Below, piece by piece: positions 1 through 7,915 of a DNA stretch of 64,000 bases. A program made the position numbers and the translations under genes. Each line of letters opens with the position of its first letter. Position 1 is the stretch's first letter. The DNA lies in assembly GCA_013200995.1 (NCBI GenBank), contig CP053688.1, forward strand, positions 186,001 to 250,000, read 5' to 3'. The stretch comes from Arthrobacter citreus. GTDB lineage: Bacteria; Bacillota; Bacilli; Bacillales; Bacillaceae_G. The notes under the pieces were generated by a model, which was given only the letters and a program-made list of their open reading frames with translations, searched no databases and had not been told where the DNA came from.

Positions 1-40
1 ACCTTTAAATGAAGTTTGATAAGTCACTTCACTTAAAGGT
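1..40 (-). terminator. Probable terminator hairpin of the hydrolase gene
   Basis: Arms 1-15 and 26-40 form a 15-bp inverted repeat around a 10-nt loop. One position is an A/C mismatch on the plus strand but a G-U wobble on the minus strand, so the hairpin is fully paired only in minus-strand RNA. It lies downstream of the minus-strand gene ending at 83. Any U-run would lie outside the window. Confidence 0.5.
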
Positions 41-82
41 AAATAAATTTAGTGCTACAATCATAAGCTAGTAAAGTCTTTT

Positions 83-997
83 TTAGTCTCGGGAGGCAAT
101 TACAATAAGCTGGGCAATTCGTCTTGAATACAATTTTGCCGTAGACATATGATCGCCACTTCCTTGAATAAACCGATAAACTCCTAATTTACTAGCCATA
201 TAGGGGTACCAGCCAGAGTTTTCGCCCGCAGGAACAGCTGTATCTTCTTGTAAATTAATAAAGCTTCTAGGGATAGATAATTGGTAAAAGGTTTTTAAAT
301 CCAGTTTTTCAAAAAGCGGAGTAGCCGGTTCTGGGGTGGTCGCGCTATAAATTTGCTGTGCCGTTTGTAGATCAGCTAAATTAACAAATACATCTCTGAA
401 ATACTGGAATGGTAGTTTTATTGTATTGTCAGTAGATTGTTGTGCTAAACCTAAAAGGAATTTTTGTGCTTGTGCTGGATATTGATCAGCTAAGCTTTCA
501 CCATCATTTAAAACAAAAGCATTCCAGAATACTAGTCGTTTAATTCTGTCGTGTAGCTGTTCAGCAACTTTTTGTATGACTGTTCCGCCAAGGTTATGAC
601 CTACTAAAATGATATTATTAAGTTTATTTGAAGTTATATAATGTACAACTTGCTTCGTGAGGATTTCATGATTTACATTTTTATCTTTATCTGTTCCATG
701 CCCAGGTAATTGAGGTGTATGAACAATATGCCCCATTTTTTGTAATTCACGTGTAATCCCGTGCCAAAAGAATGGATCAACCCATGAACCGTGAACTAGT
801 ACAAAAATAAGTTGAGCATGTTGACGGTAAAAAAAGTCGGCTTTATCATTTAAATGATACTCTTGCTGTATAGGATATGGCTGATATTCGTTATGCCAAT
901 TTTGGTGATAATAATAAGGGTTATTTAAGTTAGGATGCATATTTCCATGTTTGTAGTTAGTAGGATGATTTAATTCAAGGGATTTTTTACTGGTCAT
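83..997 (-). CDS. Alpha/beta-hydrolase fold protein lacking the nucleophile serine
   Basis: The 304-aa product has the fold of small esterases and methylesterase/hydroxynitrile-lyase relatives: an HG oxyanion motif at about residues 69-70 (VHGSW), a PGHG strand-turn near 98-101 and a histidine near 283 (GSGDHMS) in the catalytic position. The nucleophile elbow, normally GHSxG, reads GHNLG at 133-137, so the serine is asparagine (codon AAC). The first 60 residues are an unusual Asn/His/Tyr-rich tail. I chose the ATG at 997 because GAGGAGGG lies 10 nt upstream; an upstream in-frame ATG at 1039 has no such site. It is divergent from nagZ. It could be a non-catalytic binding protein or use another mechanism; no substrate can be named. 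Confidence 0.8.
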   Translation of the reverse strand: MTSKKSLELNHPTNYKHGNMHPNLNNPYYYHQNWHNEYQPYPIQQEYHLNDKADFFYRQHAQLIFVLVHGSWVDPFFWHGITRELQKMGHIVHTPQLPGHGTDKDKNVNHEILTKQVVHYITSNKLNNIILVGHNLGGTVIQKVAEQLHDRIKRLVFWNAFVLNDGESLADQYPAQAQKFLLGLAQQSTDNTIKLPFQYFRDVFVNLADLQTAQQIYSATTPEPATPLFEKLDLKTFYQLSIPRSFINLQEDTAVPAGENSGWYPYMASKLGVYRFIQGSGDHMSTAKLYSRRIAQLIVIASRD

Positions 998-1126
998 GCT
1001 AATTAGTCCCTCCTCGTTAATCTTTCTCATCGTATGCACCTGTTTGTTAGAAGGTGCCCATTCTAGTTATTGAAAATGAATGTAAAGGTTTTCTAAGATT
1101 AAATAATAGTTTAGGAGGAGATTATT

Positions 1127-2821
1127 ATTAAAAAAGCTGTTTTTTTAATTGTTGTTGTGTTAGTCGTTTGTACTAGCATTTATTTTGCAGTGAAAGATAA
1201 AGTATTTAAAGAAACACCGGCTCAAAATTCACATCATCAAAATGAAGTGGAAACTAGTCATAATAATCATCTTTCAACTGAAGAAGTATTAAATGGAATT
1301 ATGACAAGTGCTAAACAAGGGGAAATACCAAATCAAAATAAAATAACAGTCGGGAAGACTTTATTAAAGGATATAAAAAATCAATTTGGTGAGCCTGTAG
1401 AGAAAGCTGAGGTTGCTAACGGCACCTATTTAACCTATCAATTACAAAAATTTTCAGTAGGATATGACAACGAAAATCGAATTTTTGAAGTAAGATCATA
1501 CGATCCTAATTTAAAAAAAGTTCACTATAACAATATTATTTATCAATTAAATAAGCCAAGTGAGTTTAAATATTATAAGGATCAAGAAGTTGATCAAATT
1601 ATTTTAATTTACAACTTGCCAAACAACTATGAATTGAAATTTATTTTACCGAAGCCAACCAAGGAAAATGAGAATCCGGCAGTTGATCATACTTCAGTCT
1701 TACTCATTGAACAAATACAACCAAGCACGGGCTCAACGATTGATCAAATGATTAATGAGATGTCACTTCAAGAAAAAATAGGTCAAATGATTATAGCCGG
1801 ATTTAATGGACCAAATTACTCTAATAGTTTAAAAGAACTAGTTGAACAATATCATATTGGAGGATTTATTTTTTACAATGAAAATTTAAATAATAATTCT
1901 CAAACAGTGAATCTAGTTAATTCGATCAAAGTTTCGAACAAAAATAATCACTTACCAATATTATTTGGAGTCGACCAAGAAGGTGGAAGGGTATCTCGTT
2001 TACCAGGAAACATTGGAAAGATACCGACAAATGAACAAATTGGAAAGAAAAATGATGGGACTTTCTCATTTGAAATTGGCCAAATTCTTGGAGAGCAGTT
2101 ACAGGCTTTTGGCTTAAATATGGACTTCGCACCAGTTTTAGATGTAAATAGTAATCCTAATAATCCAGTTATTGGCGACAGGTCATTTAGTAATAATCCG
2201 GGAACCGTTAGTAAATTAGGCATCCAAACAATGAAAGGTATTCAATCAGAAAATATTATTCCAGTCGTAAAGCATTTTCCGGGTCACGGTGATACTTCTG
2301 TTGATTCACATTTAGAGTTACCCGTTGTAAACAAATCGTATAAAGATTTAAAATCGCTAGAATTAATCCCGTTTAAAGATGCTATTAGTCAACATGCAGA
2401 TGCTGTTATGATCGCGCATATTTTATTACCTAAAATTGATTCTAACTACCCTGCATCTATGTCAAAGGTGGTCATTTCTTCCATATTAAGAAATGATTTA
2501 AAATATAATGGGGTAGTTATGACGGATGATATGACAATGTCGGCAATTGGTAATCATTATAATTTGGAAAAAGCAGCGGTTACTTCAATTTTAGCTGGAA
2601 GCGATATTGTTATGGTTGCACATGATCCAAACAAAACAAAAGCTGTATTTAAAGCAATTGAAACAGCTGTAAACAATAAAACAATCTCAGAGGAACGAAT
2701 AAATGAGAGCGTAAAAAGAATTATTTTACTCAAACAAAAATATAAACTAAATAATAATCCAGTAAAACTGACGGATACTCGACAGCTAGCTGAAAAAACA
2801 AATAAATTATTAAGTAAATAG
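1127..2821 (+). CDS. nagZ: Membrane-anchored or secreted NagZ-type beta-N-acetylglucosaminidase with N-terminal DUF4309 domain
   Basis: The enzyme should remove N-acetylglucosamine from muropeptides outside the membrane during wall recycling. Counting from the chosen start, residues 1-20 form a KK-plus-hydrophobic signal or anchor, about 65-185 resemble the DUF4309/YjgB domain, and 205-535 are glycoside hydrolase family 3. Visible GH3 motifs are DQEGGRVSR, KHFPGHGDT with the NagZ His-Asp pair near 383-390, and MTDDMTMSAI with the nucleophile Asp near 467. No ATG opens this frame. A GTG at 1157 lacks a ribosome site and would remove the basic end of the signal sequence. An ATT at 1127 (also 1124, 1121) sits 6 nt after AGGAGGAG and yields MKKAVFLIV, so I propose a rare ATT start, 564 aa. 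The family call is firm; the start is inferred. Confidence 0.85.
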   Translation: MKKAVFLIVVVLVVCTSIYFAVKDKVFKETPAQNSHHQNEVETSHNNHLSTEEVLNGIMTSAKQGEIPNQNKITVGKTLLKDIKNQFGEPVEKAEVANGTYLTYQLQKFSVGYDNENRIFEVRSYDPNLKKVHYNNIIYQLNKPSEFKYYKDQEVDQIILIYNLPNNYELKFILPKPTKENENPAVDHTSVLLIEQIQPSTGSTIDQMINEMSLQEKIGQMIIAGFNGPNYSNSLKELVEQYHIGGFIFYNENLNNNSQTVNLVNSIKVSNKNNHLPILFGVDQEGGRVSRLPGNIGKIPTNEQIGKKNDGTFSFEIGQILGEQLQAFGLNMDFAPVLDVNSNPNNPVIGDRSFSNNPGTVSKLGIQTMKGIQSENIIPVVKHFPGHGDTSVDSHLELPVVNKSYKDLKSLELIPFKDAISQHADAVMIAHILLPKIDSNYPASMSKVVISSILRNDLKYNGVVMTDDMTMSAIGNHYNLEKAAVTSILAGSDIVMVAHDPNKTKAVFKAIETAVNNKTISEERINESVKRIILLKQKYKLNNNPVKLTDTRQLAEKTNKLLSK

Positions 2822-2845
2822 AAAAATTAGCAAAAAAAGGAAAAT

Positions 2846-2889
2846 ACCACCTTCTGGCGAATTAATAACCTAAAAAGGTGGTGTTTTTT
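2846..2889 (+). terminator. Terminator of nagZ whose 3' arm overlaps the next ribosome site
   Basis: Arms ACCACCTT (2846-2853) and AAGGTGGT (2875-2882) pair perfectly, with a 21-nt loop and a GTTTTTT tail. The 3' arm is also the Shine-Dalgarno-like AAAGGTGGTG of the following gene. Confidence 0.7.
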
Positions 2890-3162
2890 CTGTCTACAAA
2901 GATTTCAGATGCAGGGCTAATGCTTTTAGCTATTTTTAATGAGCTTCAAGAAAAAGAGCCGGACTTTGATAAAGGACTCCATAATGATGTTGGAGTACCA
3001 ATTGATGACGTCGAATCTGCATTAATTGAACTAGAGATGAATGGTTTTATTAGCGGTTTAATATGGATCAAAAGTGACATAGATCAAAAGGAAATAGCTT
3101 CATTATATAAAGTGTCAATAACACCTACAGGTTTAGCAAGAGTAATTGATCTGTTAAGATGA
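2890..3162 (+). CDS. Small winged-helix-like protein of unknown function
   Basis: A 90-aa soluble protein whose helix pattern (ISDAGLMLLAIFNELQEK, a VESALIELEMNGFI recognition-like helix, then a strand and VSITPTGLARVIDLL) resembles the winged-helix fold of small Bacillus YjcQ-type proteins. I place the start at CTG 2890 because AAAGGTGGTG lies 6 nt upstream; a GTG at 2878 would begin inside that ribosome site. It sits 68 nt after nagZ and is closed by its own terminator at 3166. No DNA-binding target can be named, and the fold call is by pattern only. Confidence 0.6.
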   Translation: MSTKISDAGLMLLAIFNELQEKEPDFDKGLHNDVGVPIDDVESALIELEMNGFISGLIWIKSDIDQKEIASLYKVSITPTGLARVIDLLR

Positions 3163-3165
3163 ATT

Positions 3166-3198
3166 AACCTCAAATGTTTTAGACATTTGAGGTTTTTT
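3166..3198 (+). terminator. Rho-independent terminator
   Basis: Perfect 11-bp stem (3166-3176 with 3184-3194), loop of 7 nt, followed by a run of T. It ends transcription of the winged-helix gene just before the RidA-like gene. Confidence 0.85.
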
Positions 3199-3222
3199 GA
3201 CAGAAAAAAAGGAGGAGAAAAA

Positions 3223-3609
3223 GTGGAAATCAAAAAAGTAAACCCTGAAGCAGTAGCTGCACCACTTGGACAATATAGTCATATAACAATCGTCCCAAGA
3301 AATGCAGAACTTGTTGTATTATCAGGACAAGTGGGGAACGACAAAAATGGAAATTTACCAAAGGATATCGAAAGCCAATTCGCGAATGCACTTGAAAATA
3401 TTAAAAGGATACTTGAAAGTGAAAAAATCGATTTAAACAACATCTTTAAAATTAATTTTTGGCTAACAGAGAATATCAATCGCCAATTCTTTTTAGACTG
3501 TTGGGGTCAGTTTCACGCAGGTAACCCGCCTGCAACAACATATGCCTATGTATCATCTTTAGTAAATCCAAACATTAAAATTGAAGTCGAAGCTTGGGCA
3601 GCAAGATAA
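3223..3609 (+). CDS. RidA (YjgF/YER057c/UK114) family protein without the deaminase arginine
   Basis: A 128-aa single-domain protein. RidA proper hydrolyses reactive enamine/imine intermediates such as 2-aminoacrylate. Family features are VVLSGQVGNDKNG near the N-terminus, a central IFKINFWLTE strand and the C-terminal VEAWAAR. The loop that in active RidA reads PARTT or PARST, with the essential arginine, reads PPATTYAYV here, so this is probably one of the Rid subfamilies lacking imine deaminase activity. The GTG start at 3223 follows GGAGGAG by 6 nt; the ATG-like start 36 nt earlier lies inside the upstream terminator. It stands alone between two terminators or gaps. Confidence 0.85.
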   Translation: MEIKKVNPEAVAAPLGQYSHITIVPRNAELVVLSGQVGNDKNGNLPKDIESQFANALENIKRILESEKIDLNNIFKINFWLTENINRQFFLDCWGQFHAGNPPATTYAYVSSLVNPNIKIEVEAWAAR

Positions 3610-3717
3610 TCAATTTGATTGTACATAAATTACTCATGGTAATGACTGGTATAACATAAAGTGCTTTGGGAAACTTAAGTGGAGGTAATCGGTTTGAAAG
3701 CGAGATGAATAATTGAA

Positions 3718-4344
3718 ATGGAAGAATTCGAGTCTCAATTAAATCCTATTATAAGGAAAAATATAACTCAAACATTAACTCAACTTAATACAAGAATAGA
3801 AGGTATGATTGGCAGAATTGAAAATAAAGGATGCGGCATTTTAACTGAATTTGAGAATATACATCGCGTTTTTAATAATTTACAAATGGATGCTGCATCA
3901 TTTTATTTAAATTCCTATCTTTCACCTTATACGGATATCTTTGAAGAACTGACAATTTCCGTACAAAACCTATCCAAACGTAAGCATGGTGGATTGATTG
4001 TTGTAAAAAGAGATGACTCTCTTGAAGAATTAATGAGTTCAGGGATTCACGTCGGTGCAAATTTATCCCCGGCCTTATTAGAATCAATTTTTTATCCAGG
4101 TAGCCCATTACATGACGGAGCTGTACTCATTGACAATAATATGATCATTTCTGCGGGTAATGTGCTCCCACTTTCTAAAACAACATATGATAACAAAAAA
4201 CTTGGAACAAGGCATCGAGCTGCAATTGGAATATCCGAGCATAGCGATGCACTTGCTTTAGTTGTATCAGAAGAAACAGGGAATATTTCCTTTGCTTTTA
4301 AAGGAAGTTTGTATCCTGTTCAATATGGTGCTCCGATTAATTAA
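3718..4344 (+). CDS. cdaS: Sporulation-type diadenylate cyclase CdaS
   Basis: The 208-aa soluble protein joins two ATP into cyclic di-AMP. After an N-terminal helical region of about 75 residues (the autoinhibitory YojJ-type helices of CdaS) comes the DAC domain with its catalytic SPLHDGAVLI (DGA at 133-135) and ATP-contacting GTRHRAA (163-169). There are no transmembrane segments, which separates it from CdaA, and no DNA-binding C-terminus, which separates it from DisA. The ATG at 3718 gives the usual family length although its ribosome site is weak; a better GGAGGT at about 3681 leads only into a stop. CdaS in B. subtilis is made in the forespore. The c-di-AMP phosphodiesterase gene pgpH is about 20 kb downstream. 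Confidence 0.88.
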   Translation: MEEFESQLNPIIRKNITQTLTQLNTRIEGMIGRIENKGCGILTEFENIHRVFNNLQMDAASFYLNSYLSPYTDIFEELTISVQNLSKRKHGGLIVVKRDDSLEELMSSGIHVGANLSPALLESIFYPGSPLHDGAVLIDNNMIISAGNVLPLSKTTYDNKKLGTRHRAAIGISEHSDALALVVSEETGNISFAFKGSLYPVQYGAPIN

Positions 4345-4371
4345 AAAAACGATCAAAAAGATCGTTTTTTT
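4343..4371 (+). terminator. Terminator after cdaS
   Basis: A-rich arm plus CGATC (4350-4354) pairs with GATCG (4360-4364) and a T-run; the flanking A7/T7 extend the stem in both directions, so it may work on both strands. Confidence 0.8.
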
Positions 4372-4460
4372 ATTTTTTTTAAATTTTATGGATTGTATTG
4401 TCTTTCGAATCATATTATGATTATACTTAATTAATCCGATACGAAAGGTTGGTTTTTGGT

Positions 4461-4889
4461 ATGTCTACTCCAAAATTAAATACAATCCCATTACCTTTAG
4501 TTCGTACAAATCAATGGACGATCTTTATTTCTGTTATTTTAACTTGGATCACGGGCCAGTACTGGCTATTACTTATTCCTTTGATTAGTGGCGTTAGTGG
4601 TCTACTCTTTGATTATCATCCAATCATAAAGTTTGCGAAACAATTTTTAAAAAAGCAATCATCAAGCTACCCGCAAGAGGATAAAGTTCAACAAAATTTT
4701 AATCAAACAATTGCAGTCTCATGTTTGTCACTTTCATTGATCGGAGCATTACTTGGTTGGAACGTATTGTTTTATGTGTTTTCAATAATGGTCGCATTGG
4801 CATCGTTTATTGCAATCAACGGATTTTGCGTCGGATGCTATATTCATTTTCAATGGAACCAATATAAATATCGCAAGAGCTTGAGGTAA
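4461..4889 (+). CDS. DUF4395 family membrane protein
   Basis: A 142-aa integral membrane protein with hydrophobic segments at about residues 18-35, 37-55, 84-100 and 102-124 and the family-typical GFCVGCYIHFQ ending, in which two cysteines lie at the membrane edge. Function is unknown in the family. ATG 4461 follows AAAGGTTGG by 8 nt; the TTG at 4449 overlaps that site and was rejected. It is monocistronic between terminators. Confidence 0.75.
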   Translation: MSTPKLNTIPLPLVRTNQWTIFISVILTWITGQYWLLLIPLISGVSGLLFDYHPIIKFAKQFLKKQSSSYPQEDKVQQNFNQTIAVSCLSLSLIGALLGWNVLFYVFSIMVALASFIAINGFCVGCYIHFQWNQYKYRKSLR

Positions 4890-4894
4890 AATCG

Positions 4895-4926
4895 GAGTCT
4901 TCTCATTAAATGGGAGGGCTATTTTT
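4895..4926 (+). terminator. Weak terminator with several G-U pairs
   Basis: AGTCTTCTCATT (4896-4907) pairs with AATGGGAGGGCT (4909-4920) through several G-U pairs, followed by ATTTTT. Confidence 0.5.
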
Positions 4927-5042
4927 GCGAATTGTAAACAAAATTCGGTATACTAGTTATTGAATATTAAACGAAAAAAATTAAAATAGAATTGAAGAAA
5001 AATAAAATAGATGAATTTACTGCATCAGGAGGGAGAATTGAA

Positions 5043-5504
5043 ATGATTCAATGGAAAGAAGACATTATGATTGATACAAATATCGAGAAAGTGTGGAGTT
5101 TATTTTTAGATAAAAATATTAAGAAAATAATGCCAAAAGTTGATGAGCATAATTTAATCGATAAGAACGAGAATGAAGTAGGGGCAAAGCATCATCAGAG
5201 TTATCGTGAAGGTAAACGTGTAGAAAGCTATATCGTTGAAACTTTAGCATATGAGGATACAGAAACATATAAGAAAAAGCAGATTCAGTTCGTTTTAGCG
5301 AATGCATTTGAATCGAATTTGACGTTTATTCTAGAAAAAATTGACGACACACACACGAAATTTACTTATGAAGGTACGAATACCGGGGTTAATTTTATGG
5401 GACGAGCAATGTTAAAACTTGCTAATCCAAAGGGAAATAATTTAAAAGCTGTTCATGAATTTTTACAACGAGTGGAACAAGAGGCATTAAAAGAGCAGGA
5501 ATAG
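5043..5504 (+). CDS. SRPBCC (START/Bet v 1-like) fold protein
   Basis: A 153-aa soluble protein with the polyketide-cyclase/START-like layout: a first strand WKEDIMIDTNIEKVWSLFLD, a central run of strands ending in FESNLTFILEKIDDTHTKFTYEGT, and a long C-terminal helix (NLKAVHEFLQRVEQEAL). Such proteins bind hydrophobic ligands; no ligand can be named. The ATG at 5043 follows AGGAGGGAG closely; an in-frame start at 4992 has no ribosome site. It is convergent with the LLM oxidoreductase gene and shares its bidirectional terminator. Confidence 0.75.
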   Translation: MIQWKEDIMIDTNIEKVWSLFLDKNIKKIMPKVDEHNLIDKNENEVGAKHHQSYREGKRVESYIVETLAYEDTETYKKKQIQFVLANAFESNLTFILEKIDDTHTKFTYEGTNTGVNFMGRAMLKLANPKGNNLKAVHEFLQRVEQEALKEQE

Positions 5505-5520
5505 GTATCTCATAACGAAC

Positions 5521-5550
5521 AAAAAGGAGAGCAGTGTGCTCTCCTTTTTT
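5521..5550. terminator. Bidirectional terminator between convergent genes
   Basis: Perfect 11-bp stem AAAGGAGAGCA / TGCTCTCCTTT (5523-5533 with 5537-5547), flanked by A5 and T6, so it can end transcription on either strand. Confidence 0.85.
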
Positions 5551-6589
5551 ATGATTGATTTGAAACTTTGCTTAACAACTCATAAGAATTTAAACGCGCA
5601 TTATGATCGAAAACAGTAGCGTTTACCATGATTTCATCAGCTTTTGTCATGTTTAAAATTGCTTGTAGCTTTTCGGTTACAGTATCAACCGTTCCAATCG
5701 CAGACAGTCTCATTTGATTTTCTAAAGTTTGCTTTTCATACGGACTCCAAATCTCTTCCATATCGTCAACTGGCGGTTTTAATAATGCTGGTTTACCACC
5801 GCGAACTAAATTTAAAAATGATTGTTGTTGTGTTGTGAAAAGTCTTTTTGCTTCTTTATCTGTATCAGCAACAACTACATTTAATCCAATCATTGCATAT
5901 GGTTCATCTAAAAATTCAGATGGTTTAAAGTTATTATGATACATTTGCATAGCTTGAACTGTGTAGTCTGGCGCAAAGTGCGCTGCAAAAGCAAATGGTA
6001 AACCTAATTCAGCAGCTAGTTGAGCACTAAAACCGCTTGATCCTAGAAGCCAAATTGGTATATTTAATCCTTCACCGGGCACAGCTTGAACTGTTAAACT
6101 TCCTAATCCACCAGGAGGATTGAAGTAGTTTTGTAATTCTTCTAATTGAGCAGGGAAGTCCTCATGACTACGTAAATCTCTACGTAATGCCCTAGTCGTT
6201 GACATATCACTACCAGGAGCACGACCTAATCCAAGATCTATTCGACCTGGATGTAATGATTCTAATGTACCAAACTGTTCAGCTATAACTAAAGGAGCAT
6301 GATTTGGTAGCATGATTCCTCCAGAACCAACTCGAATAGTTGATGTCCCACTTGCGATATGTCCAATCACAACTGAAGTTGCTGAACTTGCAACAGCTGG
6401 CATATTATGATGTTCAGCAAACCAGTAACGGTGATATCCCCATTTTTCAGCATGCTGTGCTAAATCAAGGCTATTTTTAAAAGCATCAGCAGGAGTGCTT
6501 CCTTCAACAACAGGAGCTAAGTCTAACACAGATAAAGGTATTTCATTTAATTTCTTAGCAACTTTATCTTGGAAACGATTATTCATCAT
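5549..6589 (-). CDS. LLM-class flavin-dependent oxidoreductase (luciferase-like)
   Basis: The 346-aa TIM-barrel protein belongs to the bacterial luciferase-like FMN monooxygenases of the YceB/YwcH type. Recognisable stretches are [18 protein letters not shown] near residues 53-70, [25 protein letters not shown], and the flavin phosphate loop area [17 protein letters not shown] 6589 is 8 nt from AGGAGG; a second ATG follows directly. It is divergent from the SASP gene. The substrate is unknown. Confidence 0.87.
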   Translation of the reverse strand: MMNNRFQDKVAKKLNEIPLSVLDLAPVVEGSTPADAFKNSLDLAQHAEKWGYHRYWFAEHHNMPAVASSATSVVIGHIASGTSTIRVGSGGIMLPNHAPLVIAEQFGTLESLHPGRIDLGLGRAPGSDMSTTRALRRDLRSHEDFPAQLEELQNYFNPPGGLGSLTVQAVPGEGLNIPIWLLGSSGFSAQLAAELGLPFAFAAHFAPDYTVQAMQMYHNNFKPSEFLDEPYAMIGLNVVVADTDKEAKRLFTTQQQSFLNLVRGGKPALLKPPVDDMEEIWSPYEKQTLENQMRLSAIGTVDTVTEKLQAILNMTKADEIMVNATVFDHNARLNSYELLSKVSNQS

Positions 6590-6804
6590 AAAATTTTCCT
6601 CCTAAAAAACATTATTTAATATATGGAAATATCGAGACTTTTTATACTAGAAAAACTGTGTTTGAATTATATACAGTATGCTAAGATTATAGAAAATCTA
6701 AGGACATAATACAAGTTTTTGAACTTGAAAATATTTATACAATAAAACCTACTTTTGGGAACATAAAGTACTTTTGGAAAAAAGAAAAAAATTTGTAAAT
6801 AAAT

Positions 6805-6833
6805 GTATAGAATAATTTTTAAGAATCATACTA
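6805..6833 (+). promoter_or_regulatory. Sigma-G promoter of the SASP gene
   Basis: GTATA at 6805-6809 fits the -35 form gHATR and CATACTA at 6827-6833 fits the -10 form CATHHTA, with a 17-nt spacer, about 50 nt before the SASP start codon. Confidence 0.8.
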
Positions 6834-6885
6834 TCTTTAATCTGATAAACAATCAGAGCATCCAAAAGACAAAGGAGTCAACAAC

Positions 6886-7089
6886 ATGGCAAACAGAAGA
6901 TCTTCAAATCAATATGCTTCACCAAATGCAAATTCAGCAATTGAGCAAATGAAGTTCGAAATAGCTTCTGAATTTGGAGTTCACTTAGGACCAGACACAA
7001 CTTCACGCGCTAACGGTTCAGTTGGTGGCGAAATTACTAAGCGTCTAGTTCAAATGGCAGAACAAAGCCTAGGCGGATATGCTCGTTAA
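6886..7089 (+). CDS. Alpha/beta-type small acid-soluble spore protein
   Basis: A 67-aa DNA-coating spore protein. It keeps the two family blocks: [24 protein letters not shown], which holds the Glu-Phe-Gly cut site for the GPR germination protease, and [21 protein letters not shown]. The family binds spore DNA, forces an A-like form and protects it from UV and heat; it is degraded on outgrowth. AAAGGAG precedes the ATG. A sigma-G promoter lies upstream, so forespore expression is expected. It cannot be assigned to sspA, B, C or D. Confidence 0.95.
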   Translation: MANRRSSNQYASPNANSAIEQMKFEIASEFGVHLGPDTTSRANGSVGGEITKRLVQMAEQSLGGYAR

Positions 7090-7096
7090 ATAAAAA

Positions 7097-7132
7097 GTAA
7101 GGATGGAAAGAAAACTTTCTATCCTTTTTTTT
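7097..7132 (+). terminator. Terminator after the SASP gene
   Basis: AAGGATGGAAAG (7099-7110) pairs with CTTTCTATCCTT (7115-7126), one internal mismatch, loop AAAA and a T8 tail. Confidence 0.85.
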
Positions 7133-7295
7133 GTACATTTTTATATTAGCACCAGTGAAGAATTTTAGATGCAAAGGCTTGCCAATTGCCGAGTTTAAAC
7201 TACTACTTCCATCCAACAAAACTGTTATTTCCTAGTATTTATATAAGAATGAAACTACTATATACTTGCAAGGGATACAAAAACGGGAGATAATA

Positions 7296-7316
7296 ATGTC
7301 ACTGGATGGTGATTAA
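7296..7316 (+). CDS. Possible six-codon leader peptide before the Rrf2 gene
   Basis: ATG at 7296 follows GGGAGA at good spacing and encodes only MSLDGD before TAA. The stop ends one base before the Rrf2 start codon at 7318, so ribosomes ending here could re-initiate on the regulator. This is an inference from spacing; an alternative is that the Rrf2 gene simply starts at an ATG at 7306. Confidence 0.3.
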   Translation: MSLDGD

Positions 7317-7317
7317 T

Positions 7318-7767
7318 ATGTCAAGTTGTAAAAATTCCGTCACACCTAAGTGGTTCGGATTTGCTATTCAGGCATTAGTTTTACTAGCAACAACAGAAGG
7401 GGTTACACCAAGTAAAGCAATCGCAAAACATATTAGATCAGGTGTTTCTTTTATGAGAAGAATCATGGCTCCTCTCGTAAAAGAAAAAATAGTAGAAGCA
7501 AGAGAAGGACGAGACGGTGGCTACTTATTAGCCAAGTCACCTGAGGAAATTACCTTAAAACAAGTCTATATTGCCCTACAAATGACAGAACCTCTATCAA
7601 CTGCACTAATCGAATCCACTTCTGACTGTACTAGCGGACGTGTAATGAACAATGTATTTTCAGACTTTGCAATTGAAGCAGAAGAACACTTACTTGGTTT
7701 TTTATGTAACTATACTTTAGCCGATTTTGTAAGACGTGCCAGTCATAAAACAATCGAATCACTTTGA
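7318..7767 (+). CDS. Rrf2-family transcriptional regulator
   Basis: A 149-aa winged-helix regulator. Residues about 10-75 form the helix-turn-helix and wing: WFGFAIQALVLLATTEG, the SKAIAKHIRSGVSFMRRIM recognition region, then GRDGGYLLAKSPEEITLKQV, which is diagnostic of Rrf2. Cysteines at residue 4, near 103 (SDCTSG) and near 130 (FLCNY) are spaced unlike the Fe-S cluster triad of IscR/NsrR but could sense thiol oxidation. The start at 7318 is overlapped closely by a tiny leader frame. No target gene is adjacent except catDE about 800 nt downstream; that link is speculative. Confidence 0.85.
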   Translation: MSSCKNSVTPKWFGFAIQALVLLATTEGVTPSKAIAKHIRSGVSFMRRIMAPLVKEKIVEAREGRDGGYLLAKSPEEITLKQVYIALQMTEPLSTALIESTSDCTSGRVMNNVFSDFAIEAEEHLLGFLCNYTLADFVRRASHKTIESL

Positions 7768-7799
7768 AAATATCGTACATTTGGATGTACGATATTTTT
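7767..7799 (+). terminator. Terminator after the Rrf2 gene
   Basis: Perfect 14-bp stem (7767-7780 with 7785-7798), loop TTGG, long T-run beyond. Confidence 0.9.
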
Positions 7800-7820
7800 A
7801 TTTTTTTTGGGGGTTTTGTG

Positions 7821-7915
7821 ATCGCAAATTATATGGGGTAATCGCAATTAAAATAGCGTAATCGCAATTAAAATAGCGTAATCGCAATTAAAATGACGCC
7901 ATCGCAAATAAAGCT
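7821..7915 (+). repeat. 20-bp tandem array, ATCGCAAWTA core
   Basis: ATCGCAA recurs at 7821, 7841, 7861, 7881 and 7901, exactly every 20 bp. The middle units read ATCGCAATTAAAATAGCGTA. It is non-coding and lies just after a terminator. Confidence 0.9.

Noticed and set aside
3631..3661. Sigma-G promoter before cdaS
   Set aside because: TCATG and CATAAAG are present but with a 16-nt spacer and mismatches in both boxes; not enough to call.
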